DNA of 64,000 nucleotides, from the NCBI RefSeq assembly GCF_032854445.1, contig NC_088295.1, forward strand, positions 62,229,249-62,293,248. Direction: 5' to 3'. Below the pieces are notes generated by a model. That model had not been told where the DNA came from and searched no databases. It saw only the letters and a list, made by a program, of their open reading frames with translations. Below, piece by piece: positions 22,780 through 34,294 of the stretch (position 1 is its first letter; the number at the start of each line of letters is the position of its first letter). The position numbers were made by a program, and so were the translations under genes. Source of the stretch: Liolophura sinensis. Its lineage: Eukaryota; Mollusca; Polyplacophora; Chitonida; Chitonidae.

Positions 22780-23010
22780 GATTCAGCCTGTTTGAAATCA
22801 AGAGCATTGTTCTCATCTCTGCCGGGAATTTCTCTCTAAGACACTTATTCATAGGTCTATGTTCGGTACTTAAGTCCATTTCCATTTCTTCATCCACACT
22901 ATGTTCAGTAAGGAAGTGGTTCAGTACGGGACATTGATGATTGGAGAACAGAACCGATATAAGACAATTTAGCAAATGAAACTACTTAGAGAGAGTGAAA
23001 ATCTTATAAG
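22780..23010 (+). repeat. REP-V copy 1
   Basis: cagcctgtttgaaatcaag and gattggagaacagaaccgat recur at 36416 and 36563, with intermediate similarity, and partly at 56205-56340. Unclassified repeat. Confidence 0.6.
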
Positions 23011-23394
23011 CTACTTGAATGAGTCTCACATAAAGCACTTTCACGTAGATACATAGAAACGCACTATACTTTCATCTCCTTTAGACCACAAGATTTTATT
23101 AAGCATAAGGAAATGCAGTAAACTGTAAACAATAATATTAAATTAATGTGACCTCCATCACATTATTGAACTTTACAAAACTGGCATGACGACAGGAATC
23201 GCAGACGAAAGCACTACTCAGAATAATCGATGAATGATTTCCAGTCTCGATGGTAAATATTTTGACAATGAGTAAGTGATTATTCAGCGGTGCAATATCT
23301 GGAAATATATTACCGTGGCCTGTAGAGTTCAACTGAGCTAAGGCTTCTGGCAATATAATAAAAATCTATCTATATCTACTAAAAATAGTCCATT

Positions 23395-23590
23395 GACGGC
23401 ACTTAATCTCTGCTTGTCTTTTGTCTGTGTATGTCTTAAGGTTAATACAAGCTGTCTATTCACCGTGAAAGGTAAATAGACTCATTGACTTTGTAACTGA
23501 TGGCCAGTGCTTGAGCAGATCTAATGATCCTTAAATACATATAAGTTACGGTGAATGTAAGACGTAGAACATTTGAGAAGTCGAGGTTAT
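23395..23590 (+). repeat. REP-U copy 1
   Basis: Blocks ctgatggccagtgcttgagc and cttaaatacatataag correspond to 27225-27285 (ccagtgcttgagcagg, cttaaatatatataag) and, inverted, to 38095-38230. Unclassified. Confidence 0.55.
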
Positions 23591-23689
23591 CGTGACCGTA
23601 TATCCCGGACAAATGCAGACTTTGAAACAGTTGTTTGGAAGAACGCGGATTGTGATTGAAGCATTAGCTACGTTTGTAACATACATGCT

Positions 23690-23827
23690 TATTTATTTAT
23701 TTATTTATTTATTTGATTGGTGTTTTACGCCGTACTCAAGAGCATTTCACTTATACGACGGCGGCCAGCAGTATGGCGTGAAGAAACCGGGCAGAGCCTG
23801 GGGGAAACCCACAATCATCCGCAGGTT
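23690..23827 (-). mobile_element. SINE-A fragment (3' part)
   Basis: (TTTA)n tail, gattggtgttttacgccgta, cggcggccagcagtatgg and gaaaccgggcagagcc, truncated after atccgcaggtt. The two plus-strand open frames over it are spurious. Confidence 0.92.
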
Positions 23828-23829
23828 AA

Positions 23830-24345
23830 TAAACATGCACTACACTATTATACTATTAGCATTACTGGATGTAGCAAAATGCGTATAGAGGATGACCTGG
23901 AATGTATTGCAGTGATTCTCTCTTGATATCTGGAAACCTGGATTGAGGCCAAGATGTGTGTCAGGTATACATGTACCCGGTGAAAGGTTTTACCCCAGCC
24001 ACTTTCGATTTCCACCAACCATAAACCTGACAACGTTTGTGACAAATTCTTAAGTAATACGAATTTAAGTCCCAGATAAGAAATTCGATTTGTTTACTTG
24101 GTTTACATTCCAGGTTGTCAAGTTTTATACAGGCTTATGCGCAGTAATATAATGCTTTTATTTATAACAAGCGGACTGTATCGCCCCAGGGGTAAAATTC
24201 AAATGATAAATACATTTAGAACTCTCAGAACTGGATCAGCAAACTGTTTGTAGTTACAAATTGTGGGGATACTCTGTAACAACTTGTTAATTGGAACAGT
24301 CACACTTGTTTAATGAAAAGCCGATCAAGCAAACCAAAGTGTGTA
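23830..24345. other. No supported gene
   Basis: Nothing recognised. Confidence 0.4.
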
Positions 24346-24349
24346 AAAT

Positions 24350-25030
24350 GAGTCGCTAGCGGCCATCCTTCATCAAGCTTTGCACTGAAACTTGACATTG
24401 TACTCTCAACTTCATATCTTTCAACAAAAACAGCGAAAGAGCAATGACTTTTTTCATTCTCTCTGTCGTAATTCCTCCGATCCTCTGCTGTCCGTTCTTT
24501 TCCATCCATCCATGAGGTCAACTTGTTCCTCCATAAAGTACAACAGAGAAAACGCAATAAATCAATGAAAGTAATTAACTGGACCAAATATTTCTCCTTA
24601 ACCCAAAGACATTCACTCGACTCTGAAGTAACCCTCGAAGATTCGAAAAGGCTGTTGGCTCAAACAATGTTTGTGTTTGTCATTGGAGCAGCAGGTGCGA
24701 AAAATGCGAAGTACCTCTACGTCAATGCAATGACACTGTTGCTTCGAGTTGATGTGACAACAGATTCTAAAAAGTTACACTTGCTCTTGATGAATTGTGT
24801 TATCACTGCGTTTGCATTTTTGAATGTGCTCGACTTGGAGTTTTTCTGCAAGTAATAGCATTATTCATATGATTTATACAAAGCAAATCCCTTCGAGATT
24901 TTGAAGGATCTGGCAATTCTATTCAAAGTGGCCATTTCAAGGATAGATTCCCTTTGACAGGACAAACATGTCTTCCAGCTTATCGAATTAGTAAACTTCT
25001 TATTTGAGTTCAGAAAAAACGTCTTTATAA
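24350..25030 (-). repeat. REP-W copy 1
   Basis: An inverted counterpart lies at 37080-37600. Shared blocks include ttcattgatttattgc (reversed here), gactctgaagtaaccctc, aagattcgaa and catttcaaggatagatt. Open frames on both strands here (24300-24587 minus, 24523-24855 plus, 95 and 110 codons) are not conserved as proteins in the second copy, so I do not call them genes. Confidence 0.65.
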
Positions 25031-25034
25031 ATAA

Positions 25035-26598
25035 AATCTCTCGGCTCCAATGGAACAGTGTATGGATTTAAGTGATTTTAAGCTTTTATGTCTTAGACAG
25101 TATTATTTTGCTAGATTTCTATGAATAAATGAGAAAAGCAGCTGAAGAAGTGTGTGTTTTTCCTTAAGATAACAATAATTAAGAGAGAAATGGCCTGACT
25201 GTGTTTCCTTGTTTCTATATAGAACGATTTAAGGGAGAATCCATTAGCTGATCAGTTTTAACATTCCTTACACATCTCCATGTGCTGCATTGTTTCCAGC
25301 TCTCTTACAGGCATCGCACTGTGTTCTTCTCCGCTTAAGTAGTTAGTACATAGGCACCTCTCACAACGATTTATAAGCGAGTTTAAACATGTTGTACATG
25401 CTTGTATGTGTTTATTAGTGAATCTTCTAGTCAAGGACGATGTGGTTAAAATATAAAAATCCTCAACTGTGAGTCATGTTTGTAAAGAGTTAACCGTTTT
25501 ATTTTACGTCTGGCAAATATACTGGTTGTTGAGGCTGTTGGACCGGTAAACGAAAAACCCATGTCCCTTTCTGCTTTCTAAATGGAGTGAAAACTGTTAG
25601 ACTGCCGTTTATCTTTCATTTTGATGATTTTTCTACCTTGAGAAGATCACCCGAGGTCCCGTTAAGCTATAGTCAGCCATTACAGAAGAGCACCAATGGT
25701 ACCTAATGGCATGATTCATATGGGAAAATTGAAGGTATGCGTCAATAAACTAAACGTTATGAGGAAGATAACACACAGTCCATCTCAGGACTATGTCTCT
25801 CAGGTGGCATTCGCGCCTACTCCCAATAAGTATAATTTAAATCATACAACATTACGCTATAAAAAAAACAGCTAGTTTTTTAGGAAATGCCGGCAGACTT
25901 TGATGTTCGAGGATAAAAGAGACGAGTACTATGTAATCATTGTGTTGCAGTATCACAGGATTTAACACGATTACATACATTTTTCCTCAGCAAGGCATTG
26001 GTTTTCAGAATTTTCCATCCATTAACATTAAATGTCGAAATTATTCCCCAAAGGAATGCCAGAAAAATATGAGAAGCTTTCTTCGGTTAGAAATCACACG
26101 AGGAGATTCACTTTACAAAACTTTACCAGCGAAAAATGAGCATGTAACCCTTCTTACATAAGCAAACCCTGTAGAGGTTAACGGTTATCTAACAAATGAG
26201 GTATATTACACGCTGATCACGATACTGGACTGTGCCATACACACGACAAGATATAAAAACTGTACCTATATCGTTATGAAGACACAAATTCAGACACAGA
26301 TTTTCCAAGGATTTCCAGGTTTAATAATGTTAGTTATTGGGCTGATATTTTTTTTCACCTCATCCTGATTTGGATTTGTTTGTTTGCAGGGGATATGCGT
26401 TTGGTAATCTGGGTTCATTCAAATAGTAATTTCATTTGATCTTGTCTCGGCACCTCTTGTCAATTCCACATTGATTCGTCAATATACATTGATATCATGT
26501 TACCTCACAAAAGGACTTGTATACACAAGTGAACACACTATTCGAAAACAACGAAAGTCAACAACTTTTCTTTACATTACTTTCAGTTATGAGCAGCA
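25035..26598. other. No supported gene
   Basis: The 73-codon plus-strand frame at 25940-26161 and the 116-codon frame starting at 26471 have no domain; the latter runs into the SINE that follows. Confidence 0.45.
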
Positions 26599-26601
26599 CG
26601 T

Positions 26602-26871
26602 GAGGGGCCACCATGCCAGAGATGCTTATAGCATGCCACCTCGGCGCAATGATCGCGGAGCCTCTCACCAATGCGGTAGCTATGAGTTCAAATCCAGTTC
26701 ATGCCGGTTTCCTTTCCGGCCGAACGTGGGAATGTCTGTCAGCAACCTGCGGGTGGTCGTGGTATTCCCCCGTGCTCTGCCTGGTTTCCTTCCACCAAAA
26801 TGCTGGCTTTCGTATAGGTGAAATATTCTTGAGTACGGCGTAAAATACCAATAATATAAATAAATAAATAG
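26602..26871 (+). mobile_element. SINE-A copy, near full length
   Basis: Degraded head (cctcggcgcaatgatcgc), ctcaccaatgcggtagct, gagttcaaatccag (B box), catgccggtttcctttccgg, gtctgtcagcaacctgcggg, tgaaatattcttgagtacgg and an (AAATA)n tail to 26871. All overlapping open frames belong to this repeat. Confidence 0.93.
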
Positions 26872-26874
26872 TCC

Positions 26875-27125
26875 ACAATGTTCTACAATGTAACGTTGAA
26901 TCGTTCAAATTCATTCATTTGCATCTCTTCGGAATATTGTGCTAGGCGATTCATAGAATTTACGCAGCGGTTGTCTCGTTTATATCCCAATAAACCTCCA
27001 AAATATTACAGTCCATCCTTCAATCAAGGACAATGGATAATTGATAAATACAATCACAGTTTTCACAAAGCGTTATCCTTGTAGGTGACGTCTCGTAACA
27101 TTCTTATGGTAATGAGTCACATCAC
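26875..27125. other. No supported gene
   Basis: Nothing recognised; the 68-codon frame at 26878-27084 is unassigned. Confidence 0.4.
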
Positions 27126-27129
27126 GAAT

Positions 27130-27320
27130 AGAGTTTACAAACGATTAACCTCTGTTTATCTTTTGATCCTTGTGTGCCTAAGGATAGCACGTGATGTCCA
27201 ACCACGATGAAGGTCAGCATATTAAGTTTGATAACCGAAGACCAGTGCTTGAGCAGGTATGGGCGACACTTAAATATATATAAGCAGAGGTGAATATTAA
27301 ATGTAGAGTGTCTCACACGT
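27130..27320 (+). repeat. REP-U copy 2
   Basis: cctctgtttatcttttga, ccagtgcttgagcagg and cttaaatatatataagc correspond to the copy at 23395-23590. Confidence 0.55.
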
Positions 27321-27324
27321 TGAG

Positions 27325-27875
27325 CGAACGAGATAATGAGCCAGCTTCTGTTAAGATGGATGTGATGGCAACTATTAGGTCTGCTACATCTAACATTAAT
27401 GGCTGGAACGGAACACCTTTCCCCGTGATATGGTGAAGGGTCAAATCTGAAGTGACCATTTAAAGAGCACTACGTCACCAGTTTGCACACAAAACGTCAT
27501 CGCAAAGGCAGGGATAAACAGCATACATAGCCCATCCCCGGATTACTTTTGGCGGGAAAGGTCCCTATTGAGAAATAGGGATAACTGTACTGATTATAGC
27601 CATGTGCGTGCAACAGTTCTCTCTCGATTTTTAAATCCGTAATGGCTGTAATCCTGATTGGACTAAGTCTTATGGCAACAGACACGTGCACACAATCAGG
27701 GCTACACATAGAATGTGTTCAAAGTAAAACAATTTTCAAGCAAAATTTCAGTTCACGAAAAATCATAGCCATGGCCAGAAAAGCACTCTAAAAAAACCCC
27801 AAAAACCCCAAAAAAAACAAAAAAAAAAAACCCAAAGCGCATCAGATACTCACCCATCTGGTCGTGTACAAATAT
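27325..27875. other. No supported gene; A/C-rich tract at 27790-27835
   Basis: Runs of A with CCCC interruptions at about 27790-27835. Otherwise nothing recognised. Confidence 0.4.
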
Positions 27876-27878
27876 GTT

Positions 27879-27950
27879 GGCTCCTTGGCGCATTGGAAGC
27901 GCCTCTGACCCCAGATCAGAATGTTGCATTTTCAAATCACGTGGGGCTCT
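27879..27950 (+). pseudogene. tRNA-Trp-derived pseudogene
   Basis: 72 nt collinear with tRNA-Trp. The anticodon stem (tctga with tcaga) and CCA anticodon are kept, but the universal U33 is C and the acceptor stem has mismatches and weak pairs. The T loop reads ttcaaat. A T6 run follows at about 27951, like a Pol III terminator. Likely not a working tRNA. Confidence 0.7.
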
Positions 27951-27954
27951 CTTT

Positions 27955-29085
27955 TTTGTTTTCTTCTTTGTACATTTGTTTCATAATTATGGCCATTTTA
28001 ACTACCTTGTTCCAACGTTCTCAAGCACAGTATTCCTCGATTATTCTTGGTTTTGGTAGCACCTATGATAAAAAGTCTTACTTTATAAATTTATGAACAA
28101 CGCCATCGATTGTCACTAAAAGCTGTGATTAATTAGTAAGGCGACTTTACGGCCATTTATATGAGTAGAGAAAAAAAAACACTATGCTAAATATTCGGCC
28201 TGATATAACCAACTATACAATATGACATATATATATATTCCAAAGTTTAAACACGATTTTAAGGTTTATTTTTGGCCTTTTTGTAATTGAAAGATTGAGT
28301 TCAGTTTTTGTTTCCAATACGTAGGACTAAGCAATATGTCGAGGTATTAAACAGTATGAGCAGTAACGACTTTATCACCGAAGTATGATTGCCTCTTCTA
28401 TTCTCTTAAATGGCGAGCTTAGATTGAAACGTAGACAAAATGCACTTTTGTAGATTACCTTTTTGTATGTCTAAAAACGTGACATTGGTGATTCTAAGAT
28501 TTTCTCATGTTATTTCACTAATTTACTTTGCAATTTCGGTTTCCTGGGAGACAGCTAATTTCAGGGTTACGTCTCTATTTCTGCCTTGGTGTGTGTCCAA
28601 GGTTTCGTCTAACATTGCGACACTGGAGATAGAATATATGAGATTCTGTCGACAATATCAAAGCTTCAAAGAAAATGTTCGCTGATCTAATTACCGAGTG
28701 CAGTCGTTGCCATGGGGATGTAAATCATTTTGTATTCGATTGAAAGTCATGAAACTACCGAATAAGAACAAGAAAGGAAACAACATAACATTCTCTTTCG
28801 GCAGAACTATAACTTCATCTTTTTCTGTTTCTCCCCGTAAGCACACAATGATGATAATATGTCATCAGAGAACTGAGCCGACAGGAACAGTTTTTTGACA
28901 ATATTTATGAGTCAAAATTATTGTAATCACTGTGCAAAAATTAAGCGTGAAAGTTACCTTGCCGATGTTATTTAAACTGACATTGGGGCATGTCTTGAAT
29001 TCTACCCGACATTTGAATATGTTTGTTTGTGCAATACGTAGTGACGGTTCACTGAAACGCTCTCAACAGGCTCTGGTACATCGGA
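27955..29085. other. No supported gene
   Basis: Open frames at 28440-28685, 28698-28898 and the start of 28932-29327 have no recognisable domain. Confidence 0.45.
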
Positions 29086-29089
29086 AGGG

Positions 29090-29400
29090 AGAGAGGCATA
29101 CCTCCAGGGTCAACTATTCTGTCAATCAGGGGACCAGAAAGAGAACATGCGATGAATTTATTGAATGTAAACCGCGGTTGGAATTGTCATGTGGCTGGCA
29201 AGAAATTAACCCGTGTCAGGCTGCAGGGTCAGATGGCTGCCCGCAATGTCTGCTCAACACTCACAGCATAACATCGCTCGAGACTTGTGTGTCTGGAAAT
29301 CAATTATTTTTGACATCGCTAAAATAGTCGGTAATTACAGGGTCCAAAACGCTTTGAGTGTTCGATTTAGACCACTCATTGTGGTCTACGGTCCATGATG
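29090..29400 (+). repeat. REP-X copy c
   Basis: ggtcaactattctgtcaatc, gaaattaacccgtgtcagg, gacttgtgtgtctgg and gacatcgctaaaatag appear in the same order as in the other copies. The 131-codon open frame at 28932-29327 crosses it and is not conserved in other copies. Confidence 0.8.
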
Positions 29401-29404
29401 CCAA

Positions 29405-30265
29405 AGATTTTCTGTCTTCGATGATCTGTATAGCTGACTATATGTAATTGTGGGATAAAAAATGATCTGTCAGCTTTTGGTGGTTGTATAGATGTCTTCA
29501 TTTTGCCACCGGAGGAATCTTTTCTAGCTTAATTTGAGAAGTGGTTTGACATTTGTATCGAAAGTCTTCCACAACAAATCACAAAGTATGCCATATGTTT
29601 TTAGGGAGGTTTCACTTGAACATGGTAGAAACATCACATCGGTCATGCTAAATTTAGCTTTTTAATTTTATTTTTGCTTTCATTTTCCCTGGAGGACTAT
29701 CTGCTGTTCTTGCCTTGGGCTTATGGAGATTTCATCTGGATACACACCTTCAATAACTCGTGTAAGACGTCTTAAACCTTGAATGAAAAACAACTTTACC
29801 ATCTGATGAAATCACAGCATCCCATCGTGTCCATCTAAAAATGTCTAGGTTTTTCTTGTGATTAAACCTAACCTATTTTGTAAACAAGTTAGACATTTCC
29901 ACTTGCGAGGCAACTTCACGTTCATAGAGGGCGTATAAAATGTATGATCTAATCTCTCGATCTCCTTAAAGCTCAAGTGATCATATTGTCAACCAGTTGT
30001 GCCAATTTTAATCGAGTGTTTCATCTTTTCACGCACTGTGTTTACAGCCAACAAGGTTGGCTTTAACTACAGTGTAATGTAGACCAAAAAAGATACTCTT
30101 TTCTCAACACACAGTAACAAAGGTATTTCAAGAAACGGTTAAGACGAAGACGTGCTTGGATGGAATTTGTCGACTAAGGTCACTGCACAGGTCTGTGCTA
30201 CATAATTAGCTGTGTACTGTGGCTGAAATTCCGTTGGTCCTTCTAAATCACATAGAACACACTTA
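29405..30265. other. Weak similarity to 46200-46450; no supported gene
   Basis: tcgtgtaagacgtcttaaac and caactttaccatctgatga resemble 46284-46303 and 46391-46405, so an old unclassified repeat is likely here. Confidence 0.4.
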
Positions 30266-30269
30266 GTTT

Positions 30270-30480
30270 GTCTTGATGCTGATATTTCTAAAGCTCGATT
30301 ATTTGTACGAAATTTTCACGCGTTCCCAAGCCGTACGCTAGTATGATTGGATAGGGAAGAGCCTACGGTGTGAACACACCAGGTCTTGCCTTGTAATTAA
30401 GCTAGCCATTGAACTATAGCGGACATTTCGAATTTTCCTTCGGACTAGTAAGAGTATTAGACACTTTAACTAAAGCTTGA
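30270..30480 (+). repeat. REP-Y copy 2
   Basis: ctcgattatttgtacgaaat, gtatgattggatagg, aattaagctagccattgaac and gtattagacactttaact match 42537-42815. The reverse strand of the aattaagctagc part looks faintly like a tRNA A box, so a tRNA-derived origin is possible but unproven. Confidence 0.65.
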
Positions 30481-30837
30481 AAATGCGGAACAAGGTGTTT
30501 AAAGTACACACTTCTTTGATATTTTGTCCTGTCACTGCCAAGCGTCTATCTAATCACTTCAGGCATTTGTTCAGAAAGAAGAAAAAAATCCCAGTTGCTA
30601 CATGGATCTTCCCTCTTTAAAAATCATACAACTACAACTGGGTTTCAGAAGATTCGCCAAAAGTTCAGGATTTTCTGAAAGCGGATTGAATAGGGTTTAC
30701 ATCGTCTTGTAGACAATAAACAGAATATTAAATTTCAGACCATGGAACATCATGCTATCTATCACGGCGCATTTCCATGTGCCCATTTCACCACTTCTGA
30801 GATGTCCACTAAACATGTTCGATAATACTGTTTCCAT

Positions 30838-30917
30838 AGTACTGGAGAATATTTCACTTATACAGCGGATGCCAACATTATGGTGGGAGGAGACCGGGCA
30901 GAGACCCGGGGGAATAT
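30838..30917 (-). mobile_element. SINE-A internal fragment
   Basis: gtactggagaatatttcact, cattatggtgggaggagacc and gggcagagacccgggg; both ends are lost. Confidence 0.88.
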
Positions 30918-30919
30918 TG

Positions 30920-31290
30920 TGAACTAAGAGATAGTTTGGGAAAACGTTTGACGTGAACACTGATTGTGATGGATTCGTTATTTAATTGAATGCCTTCAGG
31001 GGTTATAAAATAAGGAATAAAATTCAACTTTAAAATTATGCAATAATGCAGTTAACTTCACACAGCTTAAGTGCTGATGGAATAACTGTTCCATCTGATA
31101 TAATCTCAAGAAAGATTTTTAAGAAACGGTCTTTGATTACTTCACACAAAACCCATGTCCTTCAAATACTGGACATATCGATATTGCTTCAAACAATTGT
31201 GATTTGCCTCCAGGTTTGTATTCGCAGCTTGTCAGCCACATGCTACACTTTGCCTAATTTATAAAGACGACAGATTTCTTCATCTTCATT
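30920..31290. other. No supported gene
   Basis: Nothing recognised; the 72-codon frame at 31046-31264 is unassigned. Confidence 0.4.
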
Positions 31291-31527
31291 CTTCTTAAAG
31301 GATTAGTGCCCAGATTTGGTATTTGTTTATAATTCGCTACCCTATTTAATTTGTTAAACTGAGTGCAAAAATCATTGAAAAGGGGTATAATAAAGTGAGT
31401 AATATGGCACTTAAAATCACTAGATGATGAGGTAGGTTTTATGTATTTTTTAAGCCAGCACTCGGTAATCTCTGGCGAATTACGTCATACAAGTCCAGCC
31501 ATTACGAGCTGCCAGAGCTTCGCCATT

Positions 31528-31795
31528 ATTTATTTATTTATTTGATTGGTGTTTTACGCCGTACTCAAGAATATTTAACTTATACGATGGCGGCCTGCAT
31601 TGTGGTGGGAAGAAACCGGGCACAGCCCGGGGGAAACCCACGACCATCCGCAGGTTACTGCAACACCTTCCCACTTACGACCGGAGAGGAAGCCAGCATG
31701 AACTGGACTTGAACTCACAGCGACCGCATTGGTGAGAGGCTTCTGGGTCATTACGCTGCGCTAGCGCGCTAACCAGCTGAGCCACGGAGGCCCCT
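31528..31795 (-). mobile_element. SINE-A full-length copy with target-site duplication
   Basis: Complete element on the minus strand: tRNA-like head (ggggcctccgtggctcagc, with A box tggctcagctgg and B box gagttcaagtcca), conserved 3' domain, (AAATA)n tail. It is flanked by an exact 11-bp duplication, gcttcgccatt, at 31517-31527 and 31796-31806, the mark of LINE-driven retroposition. It sits inside the THAP element, so it is younger than that element. Confidence 0.97.
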
Positions 31796-31866
31796 GCTTC
31801 GCCATTAAGTTCAGTGTTAAATAAAGTTACAAGAATGGCAACAAGCATACCAAATTTCTCCACGAA

Positions 31867-32040
31867 ATGGCTTGCTGTTCCGCATACGGTTGTAAAAAAT
31901 GGTTGACGAAGAATCCTGAAATAAGGTTTTTCAGGTTTCCAAACTATTTGGTCCTCAGAAAGGCATGGATTTACAACACGAGATGGAAGGATTTTGGACC
32001 CACCTTTCGTAGCTTAAAGCTACGAAACGAATGCAGCTGA
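31867..32040 (+). pseudogene. THAP-type zinc-finger frame, C-terminally shortened
   Basis: ATG opens a 57-residue frame that begins MACCSAYGCKK. The C-x4-C pair, the following FFRFP block and a Trp further on match the layout of the THAP DNA-binding domain (C2CH zinc finger). The second half, with the C-x2-H motif, has been lost through a short deletion relative to the copies at 45.3 and 57.4 kb, and the frame ends at TGA. THAP domains bind DNA and occur at the N terminus of P-element and Kolobok-type transposases and in host proteins derived from them. Probably non-functional here. Confidence 0.6.
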
Positions 32041-32317
32041 ACTTGAAAGATTTCCACAACGGCACCTGCACACAGTAGTTATACAATACAACCGACTGAA
32101 CTGACACAACTATAAACCTCTCTATACATAGCCTGTTCGGAATGCAGACAATAACATGTACCGGTAGTTGTCATCCCATATGGGTATGAATTTATAAGCC
32201 CTTGAGGAATATAATGGTATTTATTGTGGAGCGTAGGGAAAGAATTGTAAATAAATGTTAAATATTAAGATAAACACTCGAGCTGTACAGTGTAACACAG
32301 TATAAAGCTATAGCTTA

Positions 32318-32497
32318 CTAGTCCATAATGCCAGTGCGGCTTGAAATGCCTTGACAAAGATCAAATTCAACATGTGAAAACTCGGAATCTGAGGTCTGGC
32401 CAGAGATGTCAGTTTCATAAATCGGAACTTCAACGTCGTCCACAATGGGTTCAGATAGATACAACCGCATATTTGCTCCTGTGTAGCTAGAATCCAT
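32318..32497 (-). CDS. Small acidic open frame conserved between THAP element copies
   Basis: A 59-residue frame starting MDSSYTGAN has an acidic centre (EPIVDDVEVPIYETDIS, then TSDSEFSHVEFD). The same frame, with start and length nearly unchanged, occurs at 56749-56922. The two copies are diverged in DNA but keep the frame and the acidic/hydrophobic pattern, which suggests past coding. It lies on the strand opposite to the THAP frame, converging with it. No family recognised; it could be an exon of a transposon protein or of a host gene. Confidence 0.4.
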   Translation of the reverse strand: MDSSYTGANMRLYLSEPIVDDVEVPIYETDISGQTSDSEFSHVEFDLCQGISSRTGIMD

Positions 32498-32674
32498 CTC
32501 GAAAATGACATCGTTTTGATACGAATTCCCAGGCGAAACAGGCTTAGCTAGGCTTGGGATAGCAATTTATGACGTCACCCACCGAACCATATCGGGCTGA
32601 CAGCTAGTTCAGTAGGTCTAATGTTTTGGTGGATTTAAAATCATTATTACTATTCTCAGAAGCCCTGAGACTTG

Positions 32675-32945
32675 TTGTCTCCTTTATGGCCTTAGGTTTG
32701 ACCATATGCGCTAAATACTGTAATAAATGCTCTTTCATTTGTATCAAATTCGGGTTTTGTAAACAACCGTGGTGCCGACGTAAATAAACGGTTTGCTCTG
32801 TCCAGTGAGTAATCTTACGGTGCATGTTGGTGTATTTATCTCTCATTTACAAGATAACAGTAATATTCTAATAAAATATATACGTAATGAGCAAGTGCAT
32901 GACATTTTCATCTTTGTCATGCTTATCCATATTTCGCTCTTTGTT
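32675..32945. other. No supported gene
   Basis: Nothing recognised; the 80-codon minus-strand frame at 32604-32846 has no domain. Confidence 0.4.
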
Positions 32946-32949
32946 TCTT

Positions 32950-33085
32950 TATTCATTTGATCGGTATTTTACGCCGTATTCAAGAATATTTCAATTATAC
33001 GACATAGGCCAGCGTTATGGTGGGAAGAAACCGGGCAGATGACGGGGGGAATCCGCGACCATTCTCAGGTTGCTACCTGTGTCTG
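32950..33085 (-). mobile_element. SINE-A fragment (3' part)
   Basis: catttgatcggtattttacg, ccgtattcaagaatattt, cgttatggtgggaagaaacc and gcgaccattctcaggttgct. The head is missing. Confidence 0.9.
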
Positions 33086-33344
33086 GGGAGTCCTGGCAAT
33101 TTTACTAGTTCTGTTTGTGCTAACAGAACAATTTCAGTGGTTGGTGATAAGTTTACAACAGCAAATAGTCCGAAGGTTGCGATCAAATTTGTGCAAAGCT
33201 AACGTCAGAAACGGGGAATGCACAAAATGAAAATGCATAAACTACTTTATTGTTCATTAAAGAAAGGTTTTATTACAGACATACTTTGCTGGTTCGGTTT
33301 TTTATAGAGGAAAAGAAAATAATTGTATATGTATATATGTATAT

Positions 33345-33510
33345 ATGCTCGGGGTTTTACGTCGCGGTTATGTGTGTTTATATACACTGTGTTTTTATGG
33401 CAGTCCATGCCGCCAAAGTGCTGCCGGCACAGAAGTATCATGCCGAAGACACCAGACATGACACCCCGTCAAGACAGATTACACTGACACCGGGTCAATC
33501 AGTTCTGTTT
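33345..33510 (-). mobile_element. SINE-B fragment
   Basis: Reverse-oriented 3' end (gctcggggttttacgtcgcg) followed by ccaaagtgctgccggcac, gccgaagacaccagacatga and cactgacaccgggtcaatc. The same layout appears at 38603-38930 in the other orientation. The open frames at 33247-33540 lie over it. Confidence 0.6.
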
Positions 33511-33734
33511 TCTTGCTCTAATCTCTGGTCTTTGGTATGATCCAACCCAGGTTTGCTCAAAATAATTGTGAGTTCTCACCTGTTTTGATTGATATAGACT
33601 TTTGATATATTTAATTCCACATGAAACAAATCATTTTATTCACAATACCGACATATTTTCTTCAACACTGGCGACAATTTTCAGGCACAAGACTTCTATT
33701 ATTTGATTCAGTATATCTTAAACGGTCTCAGTTA

Positions 33735-34290
33735 TTCCTGACTCCTCGGTTGCAGTCACGGCGTACAACCAAGTCATGTGTATTGTCACATAGGCAACTA
33801 GGAAAAGAATATTTAAAGAAGTTTATTCAAATCAGAGTACTCTACATTGTAAACTGTGGCTCGAAATGTCAGACAGCATCCAAGAAATTAACCCATGTCA
33901 ACCTCTACAGGGCCAGATGACTCCCCGCCCTGACAAACATGTCTGGCCATCAGGCAAAACATAACATCATGGCAGATCTCCCTCTGGGAATCAATAGGCT
34001 TTGACATCGCTAAAATACACGTCACTTGGTAATTACCGGCGGGAATCGATTCGAAAACTGCACACTTCTGGACGGACCTGCTGATTAAAGGCGCTGTGAC
34101 CTTGCTGTAAAACTGGATTGCAGTAAACCATGCGGTTCTTGTCAAATCTTTGTGTCCAAAACGCTTTCAGTGTTTAACGCCCGCCGTTATACGTACAGTC
34201 TGAGTAACATAACATCTTATCTGTAAATACCTCATCATCTACTTTCGTTAGACTGTTTGACTGAAAATAGACAATCCGCTTTTGACCGTT
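33735..34290 (+). repeat. REP-X copy d (long)
   Basis: gtggctcgaaatgtcagaca, gaaattaacccatgtcaacc, acatgtctggccatcagg and gacatcgctaaaatacac, then an extended right part also found in copy e: gggaatcgattcgaaaac, gctgattaaaggcgctgtga and gtgtccaaaacgctttcag. The right part contains a faintly tRNA-like block. Confidence 0.85.
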
Positions 34291-34294
34291 ACAA

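Larger units (their letters stand above)
31299..32670 (+). mobile_element. THAP-domain DNA transposon relic, copy 1 (right end lost)
   Basis: It begins with aggattagtgcccaga, preceded by ttaa, and is collinear with the inverted element at 56501-57839 until about 32670. It holds a THAP-like zinc-finger frame (31867-32040, plus), a conserved acidic small frame (32318-32497, minus) and a later SINE insertion (31528-31795). A THAP domain with TTAA-adjacent ends would fit a Kolobok-like element, but no transposase core is visible, so the superfamily is inference. Confidence 0.7.

Noticed and set aside
27785-27840. A/C-rich tract as a telomere-like repeat
   Set aside because: Irregular runs of A with CCC or CCCC; no regular TTAGGG-type unit on either strand.
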